A DNA stretch of 64,000 nt from Candidatus Leptofilum gracile (GCA_016713825.1 JADJOJ010000007.1:744001-808000); one strand, 5' to 3'; shown: positions 49,589 to 59,967, numbered from the stretch's first letter. Notes: generated by a model from the sequence alone, not told the origin. Program-made: numbers and translations.

Positions 49589-52500
49589 TTACTCCACAAT
49601 CACCACATCGCTGCTGCTACGGCCGAATACTTCTGGCGCATACATCTCCTCCGCCTTGGTGGGCGGCACAATGAAGGTGCCGGGCGTGGTGGCGCGGGCC
49701 ACGTAATCGTAGCTGTAAACGCCTTCCCACAGCAGAGCGCTAAACGCCTCTACCCGCTCATCCCGCATATTTTGATGATCGTACCATTGCCACCACCACC
49801 ACCAGGGCAGGCTGCCGCTGAGCGCGTTCGGATCTTCCGGCACGCTTTGCGAGACGGCCAGCGCTGGATTGATCGGTTCCAGCCCGGCGGGCAGCGGGTC
49901 CACCAGGGCGACGTGGTAGCGGCGGTTATCCGCCACCAAGGTCAGCTTGACGCGCACCCGCGCCCCCAGCTTGATGTGCCAGGTGCCGTCGTCGTCTTGC
50001 CAGACGTCTTCCGGATCGTCTACGGCTTCGTAGGTGCGTTCTACCACAAAGCCCCGGTTCAGCGCCTCCAGCGACAGGTCTGTGGGGGCGTAGTTGAGGG
50101 CGAGACGGTAGTAGAGACGGCCGTTTCCCTCCACACTCACCACCACATCCCCCATCTCTTCCGCTGCCAGGTAGCTCATCGGCACTTCCGTCAGGTAACG
50201 ATCGGTGCTGCGGCCGACAAACTCCTGCGCCCCGGCATACGTCTCGCCCAGCCAAATTTGGGCCACAAAGTCCGGCGTTTCTGCCTCGAAGGTGTTGAAG
50301 TAGCTGTCCAGCGCCAGCAGGATGAACACATTCTCCTGGCTGCTGCCCCAATGGCCGCGCGTGCGATTAGCCAGCAAGCCATTCACTACTTTGGGAATCA
50401 AATCACTGTCTGGCGTCTGGTTGATGAGCGTTTGCAGCACAATGCCGTCCGTACGGCGGTTGGAATGAAGCAGCAAATAATCTTGCTCGCCGTAAGAGGT
50501 GGTGAAGTTGGCCGAAGCGGCCGTTTCCACCGCACGGTTGTTGATGTACTGACGAATTGCCGCCACGTCCTCTGCCGCAGCCGGATCGTCGGCCAGAATG
50601 TCCCACAGCCAGGCATTGGCCTCCAGCGACAGATTGTCGATGCCCGCCTCAGCCAGCAGGGCGCGCGCCTTGGCAAAGTCGCTGTCACCCGCCAGGTGCC
50701 GCACGTACAGCGCATAGGCGCTTAGCGCCCAGCGCGTTTCCTGGCTGTACCAATGCGGATAATAATTTTCAATGTTTTGCAGATAGCTTTGCACGTTGGC
50801 CTGCATCTGGGCGGGCACGGCAAACCCTTTTTGGCTGGCCACGGCCAGGGCGTGGGCCACGTGCACCGTGTGGAACGGATACGACTCCCGGTTGCGCTCC
50901 CAAATCGGGAAGCCACCATCGGGGTTTTGCAACCCTTGCAGCGTTTCCAGGTCGCGCACCACCGCCTGCTCCATTTCACCTGGCGCAGGCAGCCCTTCTG
51001 CCTCAAACGCCGTCAGCACGTCGCGCAGCGCCGCCATGGTGAGGATGCGGGAGGCCAGCTCGTCGGCCGAATCGTAGCGGTGGGCGGTGAGGTAGAGTAC
51101 CGCGTCGGTCAGCGCTTGCAGCGCCGTGGAGGAGGTGTTGATTTCCAGCCCGCCGTAGCCGGGAATGACGCCATCTGGCATCACAAACGGTTGGGCCACT
51201 GCGCCTTCATCCAGCGTGCCGTAGGTGGCAAACGCTTCGGTGGTGGCGGGGGTGTAGACGGGCAGCTCACCGCTGGCGGCGTCGGCGTAGCTGCCAGAGA
51301 CGACAGCCACCTGGAAGCGGGCCGTGCCTGCGCTGCTGGTGGTGGCCGGGAAGCGCACCTCCACGCGATCGTTGGCGGGCACTTCCACGCGCTGGCCTGC
51401 GCCTGCGGTTAAGGTGAGATTGGTCACGTCGAGAGCGACGTCTACGGTCATCGGCTCATCGGTCTGGTTTTGCACGACGATGGGCAGCTCAAACTGGTCG
51501 CCATAGTTGAGGAAGCGGGGGGCAGACGGCCGTACCATCAACGGCAGCCGCGCCGTCAGGTTGCTCTCGTTGGAACCAAACAGATTGTCACCCGCCACGG
51601 CCACGGCCATGATGCGGTAGCGCGTCAGGTTATCGGGCAGGGTAAAGCTGATTTGGGCCGTGCCGGAGGCGTCGGTTTGGCTGGTGGGGGCGAAGACGGC
51701 CAGCGGATCGAAGTTGGTGCGCAGGTCAATTGGCGGTTGTGCGGCAGCCGCGCCGTCATCGGCGGCCCCTGCTTCCATCGGGGCAGCGAAGGCCATGTCG
51801 GCCTCACCGCTGGCAGCGGTATCCATGGCCATTTCGGATTCTTCCACCGCCATCTCGGCCGTAGCGACCACTTCGCGCATCGCCTCCGTTTGCACTTCGC
51901 CAGCCAACGATTCGGGGTTGACGAGGATGATGGAGGAACGGCCGTATCGGCTGTCGATCCAGCTCCACGGATTACTGTAAAAAACGTCCAGCGGATTTTG
52001 CAGCTGGTAGCCAGTCAGGGCCAAAATCGCCTCATCCACCACTACCAGGGCGACTTCCGCGTTGGGCACGGGCTGGCCGTTGGCGTTGGTGACGGTGAGG
52101 GTTACGGCCGTTTCCGCCCCAGGCTCCAGGCTGTCAGATTGTGGTTGGATGGCAATGTTTAGTTCCCGGCTGTACGGCGGCACGCTCAGGCTGAGTGAGC
52201 CGGTGGCAAAGGCGGGGCGCGGCGGCACGGCGGCCAGCGGTTCGCCCGCGTCATTCGTGCGTGGGGCAGAACCCACCACGTCCACCTGCACCGTCAGGTT
52301 GGGGATGTGCGCTTCGGTGATGGGAATGCGCAGGGTGGCGCTGCCATCTTCCAGGGCAAACGCCTCAGTCGAGAGGATGCCGCCGCGATTCAGCGTCAGC
52401 AGCCCTTCGGCGGGGCTAAACGGCGCTTGTACCAAAATTTCGGCCACGTCGCCGGGCTGGTACTCTTCACGGTCGGGGATGAGGGTGACGGTTTCCTGCG

Positions 52501-55500
52501 TGACGTTGCGCTGCACGGGGCGCTCGCCGCCGCTGACCCAGCGGGTGAGCTGGCTCTGGTTTTGGCGTCCGGCCGCATCGGTGACAACGGCCGTAATTTG
52601 GTATTCGCCACCTTTATCAGTGTTGAAGGTGCAACTGACCGGTTCGACGGCGCTGGTGACGGTGCATTCCGTCGTTTCGGCGGGTTCATACCCTGTGCCG
52701 TAATTCCACTCCATGCGGGCGGCGGTGATGGAAACGGCCGTGCCCGCCACCGCTGCACCATCAATATCGGTCACGATTGTTTCGATTTCCAGCGGCTCCC
52801 CCTGCTGCACAAAGGTGCGGTCGCTGCGCAAGCCCACGTACAGCTCGGCAGGATGCACCAGCAAGCCAGTGTTGGCCGACCACGCCTGCCGGTTCACGTC
52901 CATCACCGTTGCTTCAGCCCGCACGGAAAACGGCCGATTCCCTTCCAGCGCTTCAAAGTTGATTTGCAGAAAATGCTCGCCGCCCGCGTCGGTAACGCCG
53001 CTAAACGTTTCCACCACGCCTTCGGGGCCGCCGGGGAAGCCAAAATCTTCCACAAAGAAAATGTCGCCAAAGTACCACCACGGCGTCCAGGTGCCAAAGG
53101 TGAACCCTTGCCAGCCGGGCGGCGAGTAGTACGTGGGCGTGGAGGTGACAAACCAGCTGGTGTCGGCGTTGGGCAGCGGGCCACCGGCAAAATAGCTGGC
53201 GGTCACGGCCACAGTGGCGGCATCGCCCACCACGTATGGACCGACGCTTTCTTGTCGGGCGCTTACCTCAAATTCGGGGCGGCGGAACTCCTGAATCTGG
53301 AATTCGTGGAAGCCGTATTCGCCATTTAGATTTTGCAAAGCGCCATCGGCGCGTAGTTCCATGTAGGCGTAGCCCAGATTTGTGTTGTCTGGCAGCGCAA
53401 TTTGCAGATCGAAGCCGCCAAACGAGGTGAGCTCAGTCGTGCCTTCAGCCAGCACATTGCCCTGCGGCCCGTACAGCGTGTAGCGGATTTGGCTGACGCG
53501 GCTGCCGGGCAGGGTAATCGCCCCTGTGCCGCTGATGTGGCGCAGCCAGCCTTTGATGCTGACGGTTTCGCCGGGGCGGTACATCGCCCGGTCGTCAAAA
53601 ATATGCCAGCGCAGTTCGTCGCGCAGCGCTTGCTGCTGCCAACCTTGCTCATCCCAGTAGGAGGTGCTGGACGGCAGGAGGGCGGTGTCTGCACCCTGGC
53701 TGGCCACCAGGTAGCGAATGCCATTGCTGGAGAGGTCAAATTGGGCCAGGCCGTCGGCATTGGGCTGGGCCGATTGGCCATTGCTGGCAGAAATGGTCAC
53801 GTCGCTCAGCGGGCGGCCATCGGCCAAATCGGTGGTCCAGGCCACCAGTTGGGAATGGTCGGCAAAGGCATCGAGGCCGATTTGGGTGACCTGCACCCAG
53901 GTGTGGATGATTTGGTTGCGCCGCTCCCAAAAGTCGCGGGCCAGCGTGGGGGGCTGAATGACGGCGATAACGTGGCCGGTTTCGCCATTGAGGGCTGGTT
54001 GGAGGGAAACGGCCGTTTCCGTCAACAGATCCTCCACAGAATCCACTGCCATTGTTTCATCCACCACCAGCTCGCCGGGCGGCGTGGGGAACTCATCGTC
54101 CTCATTCATTCGGTCAAAGTCGCGCAAGTAGCGCAGGTAAGCGGGCCAATCTTCTGGGGTGACGGCGTACAGCTTCACCCGAATCTCGTCGTAATTCATC
54201 ACAAACAGCGTCAGGCTGGGGTCGCTGGCGGACGGATCGGCCGTCACCAGCGGTTCACGCGGGCCGCTGACAAACGGCGTGGCGGAATCCACCCGGAAGC
54301 GCACCGTCTCATCGTCGCCCAGCGTCTGGCCGAAGATGTCGGTCAGACCCGCGTCAATCGTCACTTCGTAGGTGGTGCGCCCCTGGGTGAGCCCCTGAAT
54401 GATGAGCGTGCTGTAGCCAAGCTGCACCGTTGCCCCAGGCAGTTCTGGCTCGATGCGAATCATCGTTTCATTAAACGCTTCGGGGTCTAGCTGATTGTTG
54501 AATTCCAGATAGAACGGGGCCAGCGGCGGGCAATCACGGTCAGACCAGCCGCAGGTGTCGCGCTCCAGGCGCAGCGGCGGGTAGGTGTAAAAGCTAAAAG
54601 ATTGCGCGTCCGGGTTCAGGCGCGGCCCTTCGGCGGAGGGGATGTTGGGGCCAATGGTGATGGTGATTTCGGTGTCGGCGGGTAACGGCCGTTCCGCCCG
54701 AAACGCCACCCATCTCCCCTCATTGGCCGTCGCAACGCGGCGGCTAACCGACTCATCGGCCGCAATCTCAGCCTCAGTCGCCAGCCGAATGGCCACATCT
54801 TCGCCCCCGGCCCGGATGCGGGTAACGGCCAAAATCGCAGCCGGGTCAACAAGCTGGTCAAAACTGGCAAAAATAATGGGCTCCAGCGGCTGCGCTTCGT
54901 AGGTGGCAGGATAGCTGTTTACCAGCTGCACAGGCGGGGTGCTAAACGTCCAGCGCACCGTTTCTGGCAGCGCATTGCCCGTGGCCGAGGTGGTGCCTGC
55001 GGGGATTTCGGCCACAAACTCGGTGGCCATCGGCAGGCGGTCTACGGCGCTGGCATCCGCCTCAAAGCGGAGCGTTTGCGGGCTGATCCATTGCCAGGTG
55101 CCGGGAATATCGGGCGTCAGGTTCACCGGCACGTCGGCCTCAGTGAGGCTGGTGAGGTCGGTGAGGGGCACCATCGGCTGGTTGAAGGTGACGTTGACAA
55201 AGGGAGCCAGGCCGATGTCGCCTTCGGGCGTGTAACGCAGCACTTCCAGCGGGCCGGTGGGCACGTCGGGCGGGGCAAAGTCGGTGGGTGGCGGGGGGAA
55301 GGCTTGCTCAATGGTGCTGCCGGGGCGCGGCGGCGGGATCAGTTCGTCGGGCAGGTTGAAATCGAGCTGGTCGGCTGGCTGGCCGGTTAGTTCGGGCAGG
55401 CGAGCCAAAATTTGGGCAATCTCAGCCTCAGTCAGCGGTTCGCCCGTCACCAGCGGGTTGGCGGCGAGGGCGTCGGGCAGGGATTGCCCTTCGCTGAGGC

Positions 55501-55753
55501 TGATGAGGAGGCTGGCGGCGGTGCTGCTGCTGCTGCCGCCGAAGCTGGCGCTTTCCAGGCCGACACCGGCATTGGCGTCAGCCGTTTCCGTGCGAAGTGT
55601 GGGGGTGGTAAAGCCATCGCCGCTGCCGGGGCGGTCTCTAAACTGAAAATACCAGATGCCCACGCCTGCGGCAATGACAATCAACAGAGCTGCCAGGCCA
55701 CCGAAGATGAGGCGACGTGGCCGTTTATTCGCTGATCCAGTTGGTTGAGACAT
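49589..55753 (-). CDS. Alpha-2-macroglobulin family protein lacking the thioester motif
   Basis: 2054 residues from the ATG at 55753. One N-terminal membrane helix (FGGLAALLIVIAAGVGIWYF) anchors a very long extracytoplasmic part. It contains macroglobulin-type beta domains, MG2-like YRPGETVSIKGWLRHISG, the A2M segment SFTLPDNLTRYRIMAVA then SNLTARLPLMVRPSAPRFL, and an alpha-toroid near residue 1600. In thioester members the toroid begins with GCxEQ; here the matching stretch reads TAHRYDSADELASR, with no Cys-Gln pair, so covalent trapping is not possible. No lipobox or partner PBP1C gene is seen. It probably acts as a surface protease trap or scaffold. Confidence 0.9.
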   Translation of the reverse strand: MSQPTGSANKRPRRLIFGGLAALLIVIAAGVGIWYFQFRDRPGSGDGFTTPTLRTETADANAGVGLESASFGGSSSSTAASLLISLSEGQSLPDALAANPLVTGEPLTEAEIAQILARLPELTGQPADQLDFNLPDELIPPPRPGSTIEQAFPPPPTDFAPPDVPTGPLEVLRYTPEGDIGLAPFVNVTFNQPMVPLTDLTSLTEADVPVNLTPDIPGTWQWISPQTLRFEADASAVDRLPMATEFVAEIPAGTTSATGNALPETVRWTFSTPPVQLVNSYPATYEAQPLEPIIFASFDQLVDPAAILAVTRIRAGGEDVAIRLATEAEIAADESVSRRVATANEGRWVAFRAERPLPADTEITITIGPNIPSAEGPRLNPDAQSFSFYTYPPLRLERDTCGWSDRDCPPLAPFYLEFNNQLDPEAFNETMIRIEPELPGATVQLGYSTLIIQGLTQGRTTYEVTIDAGLTDIFGQTLGDDETVRFRVDSATPFVSGPREPLVTADPSASDPSLTLFVMNYDEIRVKLYAVTPEDWPAYLRYLRDFDRMNEDDEFPTPPGELVVDETMAVDSVEDLLTETAVSLQPALNGETGHVIAVIQPPTLARDFWERRNQIIHTWVQVTQIGLDAFADHSQLVAWTTDLADGRPLSDVTISASNGQSAQPNADGLAQFDLSSNGIRYLVASQGADTALLPSSTSYWDEQGWQQQALRDELRWHIFDDRAMYRPGETVSIKGWLRHISGTGAITLPGSRVSQIRYTLYGPQGNVLAEGTTELTSFGGFDLQIALPDNTNLGYAYMELRADGALQNLNGEYGFHEFQIQEFRRPEFEVSARQESVGPYVVGDAATVAVTASYFAGGPLPNADTSWFVTSTPTYYSPPGWQGFTFGTWTPWWYFGDIFFVEDFGFPGGPEGVVETFSGVTDAGGEHFLQINFEALEGNRPFSVRAEATVMDVNRQAWSANTGLLVHPAELYVGLRSDRTFVQQGEPLEIETIVTDIDGAAVAGTAVSITAARMEWNYGTGYEPAETTECTVTSAVEPVSCTFNTDKGGEYQITAVVTDAAGRQNQSQLTRWVSGGERPVQRNVTQETVTLIPDREEYQPGDVAEILVQAPFSPAEGLLTLNRGGILSTEAFALEDGSATLRIPITEAHIPNLTVQVDVVGSAPRTNDAGEPLAAVPPRPAFATGSLSLSVPPYSRELNIAIQPQSDSLEPGAETAVTLTVTNANGQPVPNAEVALVVVDEAILALTGYQLQNPLDVFYSNPWSWIDSRYGRSSIILVNPESLAGEVQTEAMREVVATAEMAVEESEMAMDTAASGEADMAFAAPMEAGAADDGAAAAQPPIDLRTNFDPLAVFAPTSQTDASGTAQISFTLPDNLTRYRIMAVAVAGDNLFGSNESNLTARLPLMVRPSAPRFLNYGDQFELPIVVQNQTDEPMTVDVALDVTNLTLTAGAGQRVEVPANDRVEVRFPATTSSAGTARFQVAVVSGSYADAASGELPVYTPATTEAFATYGTLDEGAVAQPFVMPDGVIPGYGGLEINTSSTALQALTDAVLYLTAHRYDSADELASRILTMAALRDVLTAFEAEGLPAPGEMEQAVVRDLETLQGLQNPDGGFPIWERNRESYPFHTVHVAHALAVASQKGFAVPAQMQANVQSYLQNIENYYPHWYSQETRWALSAYALYVRHLAGDSDFAKARALLAEAGIDNLSLEANAWLWDILADDPAAAEDVAAIRQYINNRAVETAASANFTTSYGEQDYLLLHSNRRTDGIVLQTLINQTPDSDLIPKVVNGLLANRTRGHWGSSQENVFILLALDSYFNTFEAETPDFVAQIWLGETYAGAQEFVGRSTDRYLTEVPMSYLAAEEMGDVVVSVEGNGRLYYRLALNYAPTDLSLEALNRGFVVERTYEAVDDPEDVWQDDDGTWHIKLGARVRVKLTLVADNRRYHVALVDPLPAGLEPINPALAVSQSVPEDPNALSGSLPWWWWWQWYDHQNMRDERVEAFSALLWEGVYSYDYVARATTPGTFIVPPTKAEEMYAPEVFGRSSSDVVIVE

Positions 55754-55960
55754 ACTTTTCCCGTCCTGTGTTGGTCCTCGGCCGCTAATTGGGGCCAAGG
55801 AGAAATGCAAATGAGCCGATGCCAAGCGGCATCACTATTGTAAACGATGGCGAGGCAAGAAAGGTTCCCTAAAAAGTTTTTTGTCCACAGATTTCGCAGA
55901 TTTTGATTTCTTCTTGGGGGAAGACAACAACGAATTAGAGTAAACAACGAATTTTTTGTA

Positions 55961-56080
55961 GTAGTCAATCACGCCTTGAACAAAATTTCACCGCAAAGGA
56001 CGCAAAGCGCGCAAAGTTTTACGCTCTAATCTTTGCGTTCTTCGCGCGCTTTGCGGTTCAACCAATTCTTGACCATTACA
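55961..56080. mobile_element. MITE-like 120-bp palindromic element, copy 2, nested in another palindrome
   Basis: This copy differs from 15771-15890 at six of 120 positions. It is flanked by the direct repeat AAACAACGAATTTTTTG at 55942-55958 and 56081-56097. Outside these, CGAATTAGAGTAAACAACGA (55931) and its complement TCGTTGTTTACTCTAATTCG (to 56128) form a further inverted repeat, so the element appears inserted into an older palindrome. The 378-base spacer holds no gene. Confidence 0.75.
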
Positions 56081-56131
56081 AAACAACGAATTTTTTGATG
56101 TTATTCATTCGTTGTTTACTCTAATTCGTTT

Positions 56132-57271
56132 TTACGGCCGTATCACCGCTGGCAAAAACGCCTGATGCAGTTCGGGCACCACATGCAGGGTAACGGGGAT
56201 GACAAACGGCGCGCCAGCGACGGTGGGGGTCACGTCGATGGTGACGGTGGTGGTGTAGGTGCCAGCAGCCAAACCATTTGTGTCAAACGTCAGGTTGAGA
56301 TCGCTGCTGGTGGTGCCGTTGGGCTGGCTGAGGCTGGCAGGCAGGGTACCCGATGGGGCCAGGCTGGCTGTCCAGGCTAGCCCGCTGGTGAGGCTGATGC
56401 CGATGGTGTGGGTAACGGCCGTTGGCAAATCCACATCCAGCAGCGTCGTCAGTTCACCCGGTTCCACTGCCGCCGCTTGCAGCAGGGTCAGGCGAGCGTC
56501 GTCCCAGTACACATCGTTGTGCTTCACGGGCACGTTGGCTTTGGACCAGATAAACACGGTGATCGTGTCTGATTCCGCCACCGCTTCGACGCTGAACAGG
56601 CCGAACTCGTCGTACTGCATGCGCATCTCGCTCCACACCACGGTGTGGCTTTGCCAGTCGGTGCCACCGGTGGGATCGATGCCGACGCGCTGGTAGAGCT
56701 GGCCGTGGTCGTTGGGGTCGCTGAGCCAGCCGGACAGCGTTTCGCGGGAGGACCAGGCGTGACCCCAACTGCTGAAGCAGTAACGGCCGTCCTCCACCGC
56801 GCTCACCTGCTGCATCAAGCCGCCTTCATGGGTGCTCCAAAAGGAAAAATAGTGCTGCGACTTGTCGCCGCTGCGCACCCGGGGCGGCTGTTCGTGGGGC
56901 AGCGAGGGCACGTACTCTGGCTGAATGTTCATCCAGTTTTCCGTACGCGGGGTGTTGAGCCAGTACGGCTGCCAATCGTCGGCCAGCTTGACGCGCTCGC
57001 AAAATTGGTTGGGCTGGTCGGGGAACCAGGTTTGGCAATCCGGGTGGCCCGGCGCGGCCATGATGTAAACGGGGTAGTCGCCTTCAAATGAGGGATTGGT
57101 AATCAAATTGGTGCCTGCGCACACTTCTGCATCACCCACCGTGATGGTGAGGGGGTTGGTGGGGGTAGAGGCCAACACCACGGGGCGCGGGCGCAGCAGC
57201 AGGGCAACGGTGGCGGTGAGTAACAGGGTGGCAAAAAAGATGGAGAGGGATACGGCCGTACTTCGCTTCAA
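56132..57271 (-). CDS. Secreted protein with carbohydrate-binding-like and Ig-like domains
   Basis: 379 residues. A signal peptide (SLSIFFATLLLTATVALLL) is followed by LITNPSFEGDYPVY, the usual start of CBM4/9-like jelly-roll modules, running to about residue 265 (NDVYWDDARLTLL). The last 100 residues form a BACON/Ig-like domain (LNLTFDTNGLAAGTYTTTVT). The protein ends HQAFLPAVIRP, a short hydrophobic-basic tail of a kind frequent at the end of secreted Chloroflexota proteins, of unknown meaning. No catalytic domain is seen. Confidence 0.8.
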   Translation of the reverse strand: MKRSTAVSLSIFFATLLLTATVALLLRPRPVVLASTPTNPLTITVGDAEVCAGTNLITNPSFEGDYPVYIMAAPGHPDCQTWFPDQPNQFCERVKLADDWQPYWLNTPRTENWMNIQPEYVPSLPHEQPPRVRSGDKSQHYFSFWSTHEGGLMQQVSAVEDGRYCFSSWGHAWSSRETLSGWLSDPNDHGQLYQRVGIDPTGGTDWQSHTVVWSEMRMQYDEFGLFSVEAVAESDTITVFIWSKANVPVKHNDVYWDDARLTLLQAAAVEPGELTTLLDVDLPTAVTHTIGISLTSGLAWTASLAPSGTLPASLSQPNGTTSSDLNLTFDTNGLAAGTYTTTVTIDVTPTVAGAPFVIPVTLHVVPELHQAFLPAVIRP

Positions 57272-57495
57272 AACAAACTCCTTGGTGAATTTTTGTTGAT
57301 GGTAGCAAACCGTTTGGCCGGTGACCGTGTGAGGACCGTGAATAGGACGCTATTTTTACGCAATTTTTGCGCCTATTCTGCCCTAGTTGCCCCCTCCCAA
57401 ACCGGGTATCATTAGGCCGATTCAACCAGCTGTGCCGCATCCGCAAACGCCGCGAGACGTTCCCGGCGCAGCCCATAACCCCACTGGAGGAAAAG

Positions 57496-59967
57496 ATGAA
57501 ACTGGCAGCCCGCATTGGTTTGATTTTACTTGGCATCATTGCGTTATTGATTGTGGTTTTGGCGATTATTGGCGTGGTGAACGTGAGACGGCCGTTCCCC
57601 AACACCGACACCACCCTCACCATCCCCGGCTTACAAGACGAAGTCAACGTCTACCGCGACGAAAACGGCATTTCCCACATTTACGCCGAAAACGAACATG
57701 ATTTGTTCCTGGCGCAGGGCTACGTCCACGCCCAGGACCGCTTCTGGCAGATGGAGTTTTGGCGGCATGTAAGCCAGGGCCGCATTTCTGAAATTGCCGG
57801 AGCAACGACAGTAGACAGCGATATTTTTATCCGCACCATGGGCTGGCACCGCATTGCCCAAGAGTCATTGGCCTATTATGAACGCGAATCGCCGGAAATG
57901 ATGGCCGTTCTGGAAGCGTACAGCGAAGGCGTCAACGCCTACATCGCGGAAGAAGGCGACAACATCTCCCTCAGCTACACCGTCCTGGGCCTGGTCAACG
58001 AGACCTGGGAGATTGAGCCGTGGGAACCGCTGCACACCATCGCCTGGGCGGTGGTGATGGCCGACGATTTGGGCGGCAACTGGAGCGACGAAATTGAGCG
58101 TGCCAACCTCATCAAAGAGTTGGGCGAAGGCACCACCGCCAACCTGCTCCCCTTCTACCCCTACGACAACCGCCCCGTCATGGTGCCCACCGATGCGATG
58201 GACATTGAATTTACCAACGAAGAAACCGACGCCATGATCCAGCAGATGCAGCAGGTGAACTGGACCAACGTGAACACCCATATCGTGGGCAGCTATCCTG
58301 AAGAAGGCTTTTTGGGCAGCGGCGACTACGTGGGCAGCAACAACTGGGTCATCAGCGGCGAGCATACCGACACCGGCATGCCCCTGCTGGCCAACGACCC
58401 GCACCTGGGCATCCAGATGCCTTCCATTTGGTATCAGGTGGCGCTGCATTCGCCCACGCTCAACGTGCAGGGCTTTAGCTTTGCCGGGGTTCCTGGCGTG
58501 GTCGTCGGTCACAATGATCATATCGCCTGGGGTGTCACCAACGTGGGGCCAGACGTGCAGGATTTGTACATCGAAAAAATCAATCCCAACAACCCAGATC
58601 AGGTGGAATTTATGGGCGAATGGGAAAATATGGAGATCATCGACGAGGTGATCAAGGTGAATGGCGGGGAGGATGTGACCATTCAGGTAAAAATCACCCG
58701 GCACGGCCCAATCATTTCTGATTTGCGCGACGACACCAGCGACGTGCTGGCGATGCGCTGGACGGCGCATGAGCCGATGCGCACGTTGGAGGCGATTATT
58801 GGGTTGAATACGGCCGTAAACTACCAAGAGTTCCGCGAAGCCCTGCGCTTCTGGGATGCCCCCTCGCAAAACTTTGTCTACGCCGACACCGAAGGCAACA
58901 TCGCCTACCAGATGCCCGGCCTGGTGCCCATCCGCGCCAACGGCAATGGCCTGGTACCGGTGCCCGGCTGGACGGGTGAGTACGAATGGGAAGGTTGGGT
59001 GCCGTATGAAGAGCTGCCCGCCATTCTCAATCCCGAATGGGGCTACATCGCCACCGCCAACCACGCCGTGGTGGATGAAGAATATCCGTACCAGCTCAAC
59101 CTGTATTGGGCCGACGGCGATCGCGGCCAGCGCATTGTGGACATGATTGAGGCCGAACTGAACGGTGACGGGGAACTGTCGCAGGCCGATTTGGCGCGCA
59201 TCCAGTTCGACAGCCATTCGCTGCTGGCCGACAGCTACGTGCCGCTGCTAGACGGCCTCTCCAGCAACAACGAAAAGGTGCAAGCTGCCCTGGAGCGGCT
59301 GCGGGGCTGGGACCGCCAGGCCCGCCGCGACAGCGTGCCCGCGGCGCTGTTCGAGATTTTCTCTATGCAGCTGGCCCAGGCCACCCTGGCCGATGAGGTG
59401 GGGGCAGACAATGTGAACAGCTTTGGCGGGCGCGTGCTGTTCCACCAGCTGGCCGCCAATCCAGAGGCAATCTGGTGGGACGACACAACCACCGCCGCCG
59501 CAGAGTCGCAGGCAGACATTTTGCTGGCAGCACTGGAGGATTCGGTGGCCTGGTTTGAGGCAAACGTGGGCGAGGATATGAACGACTGGACCTGGGGCAG
59601 CATCCACACCGCCACCTTTGTGAGCAATCCGCTGGGGGAGAGCGGCATCAGCTCGGTGGAATCCTTGGTGAATCGGGGGCCATTCCCGGCCGACGGTGGC
59701 CGAAGCATTGTGAATGCCAACAGCTGGAGCTGGAGTGAACCGGCGGCGGTGACGGGCCACGTTTCTATGCGCATGTTGGTGGATATGAGCGACTTCGATG
59801 CCAGCGAATGGGTCATCCCTACGGGGCAATCGGGCCACCCGTACCACCCCAATTATGATGACCAGATTCAGCTGTGGCTAGACGGCGAATATTTGCCAAT
59901 GGTGTGGAGCCGGACGGTGGTGTTGGAAACGGCCGTAAACCACCTCATCCTCCAACCAGGCGAATAA
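57496..59967 (+). CDS. Penicillin acylase family Ntn-hydrolase, membrane-anchored
   Basis: 823 residues from the ATG at 57496, which has GGAGG four to five bases upstream. The N-terminal helix (IGLILLGIIALLIVVLAIIG) is followed by the alpha part (DEVNVYRDENGISHIYAENE, DLFLAQGYVHAQDRFWQME). The beta part starts at the nucleophile S281 (GDYVG/SNNWVISG), exposed by self-cleavage, then ANDPHLGIQMPSIWYQV. Members hydrolyse amides such as beta-lactams or acyl-homoserine lactones; the substrate here is unknown. A second family member follows downstream. Confidence 0.92.
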   Translation: MKLAARIGLILLGIIALLIVVLAIIGVVNVRRPFPNTDTTLTIPGLQDEVNVYRDENGISHIYAENEHDLFLAQGYVHAQDRFWQMEFWRHVSQGRISEIAGATTVDSDIFIRTMGWHRIAQESLAYYERESPEMMAVLEAYSEGVNAYIAEEGDNISLSYTVLGLVNETWEIEPWEPLHTIAWAVVMADDLGGNWSDEIERANLIKELGEGTTANLLPFYPYDNRPVMVPTDAMDIEFTNEETDAMIQQMQQVNWTNVNTHIVGSYPEEGFLGSGDYVGSNNWVISGEHTDTGMPLLANDPHLGIQMPSIWYQVALHSPTLNVQGFSFAGVPGVVVGHNDHIAWGVTNVGPDVQDLYIEKINPNNPDQVEFMGEWENMEIIDEVIKVNGGEDVTIQVKITRHGPIISDLRDDTSDVLAMRWTAHEPMRTLEAIIGLNTAVNYQEFREALRFWDAPSQNFVYADTEGNIAYQMPGLVPIRANGNGLVPVPGWTGEYEWEGWVPYEELPAILNPEWGYIATANHAVVDEEYPYQLNLYWADGDRGQRIVDMIEAELNGDGELSQADLARIQFDSHSLLADSYVPLLDGLSSNNEKVQAALERLRGWDRQARRDSVPAALFEIFSMQLAQATLADEVGADNVNSFGGRVLFHQLAANPEAIWWDDTTTAAAESQADILLAALEDSVAWFEANVGEDMNDWTWGSIHTATFVSNPLGESGISSVESLVNRGPFPADGGRSIVNANSWSWSEPAAVTGHVSMRMLVDMSDFDASEWVIPTGQSGHPYHPNYDDQIQLWLDGEYLPMVWSRTVVLETAVNHLILQPGE

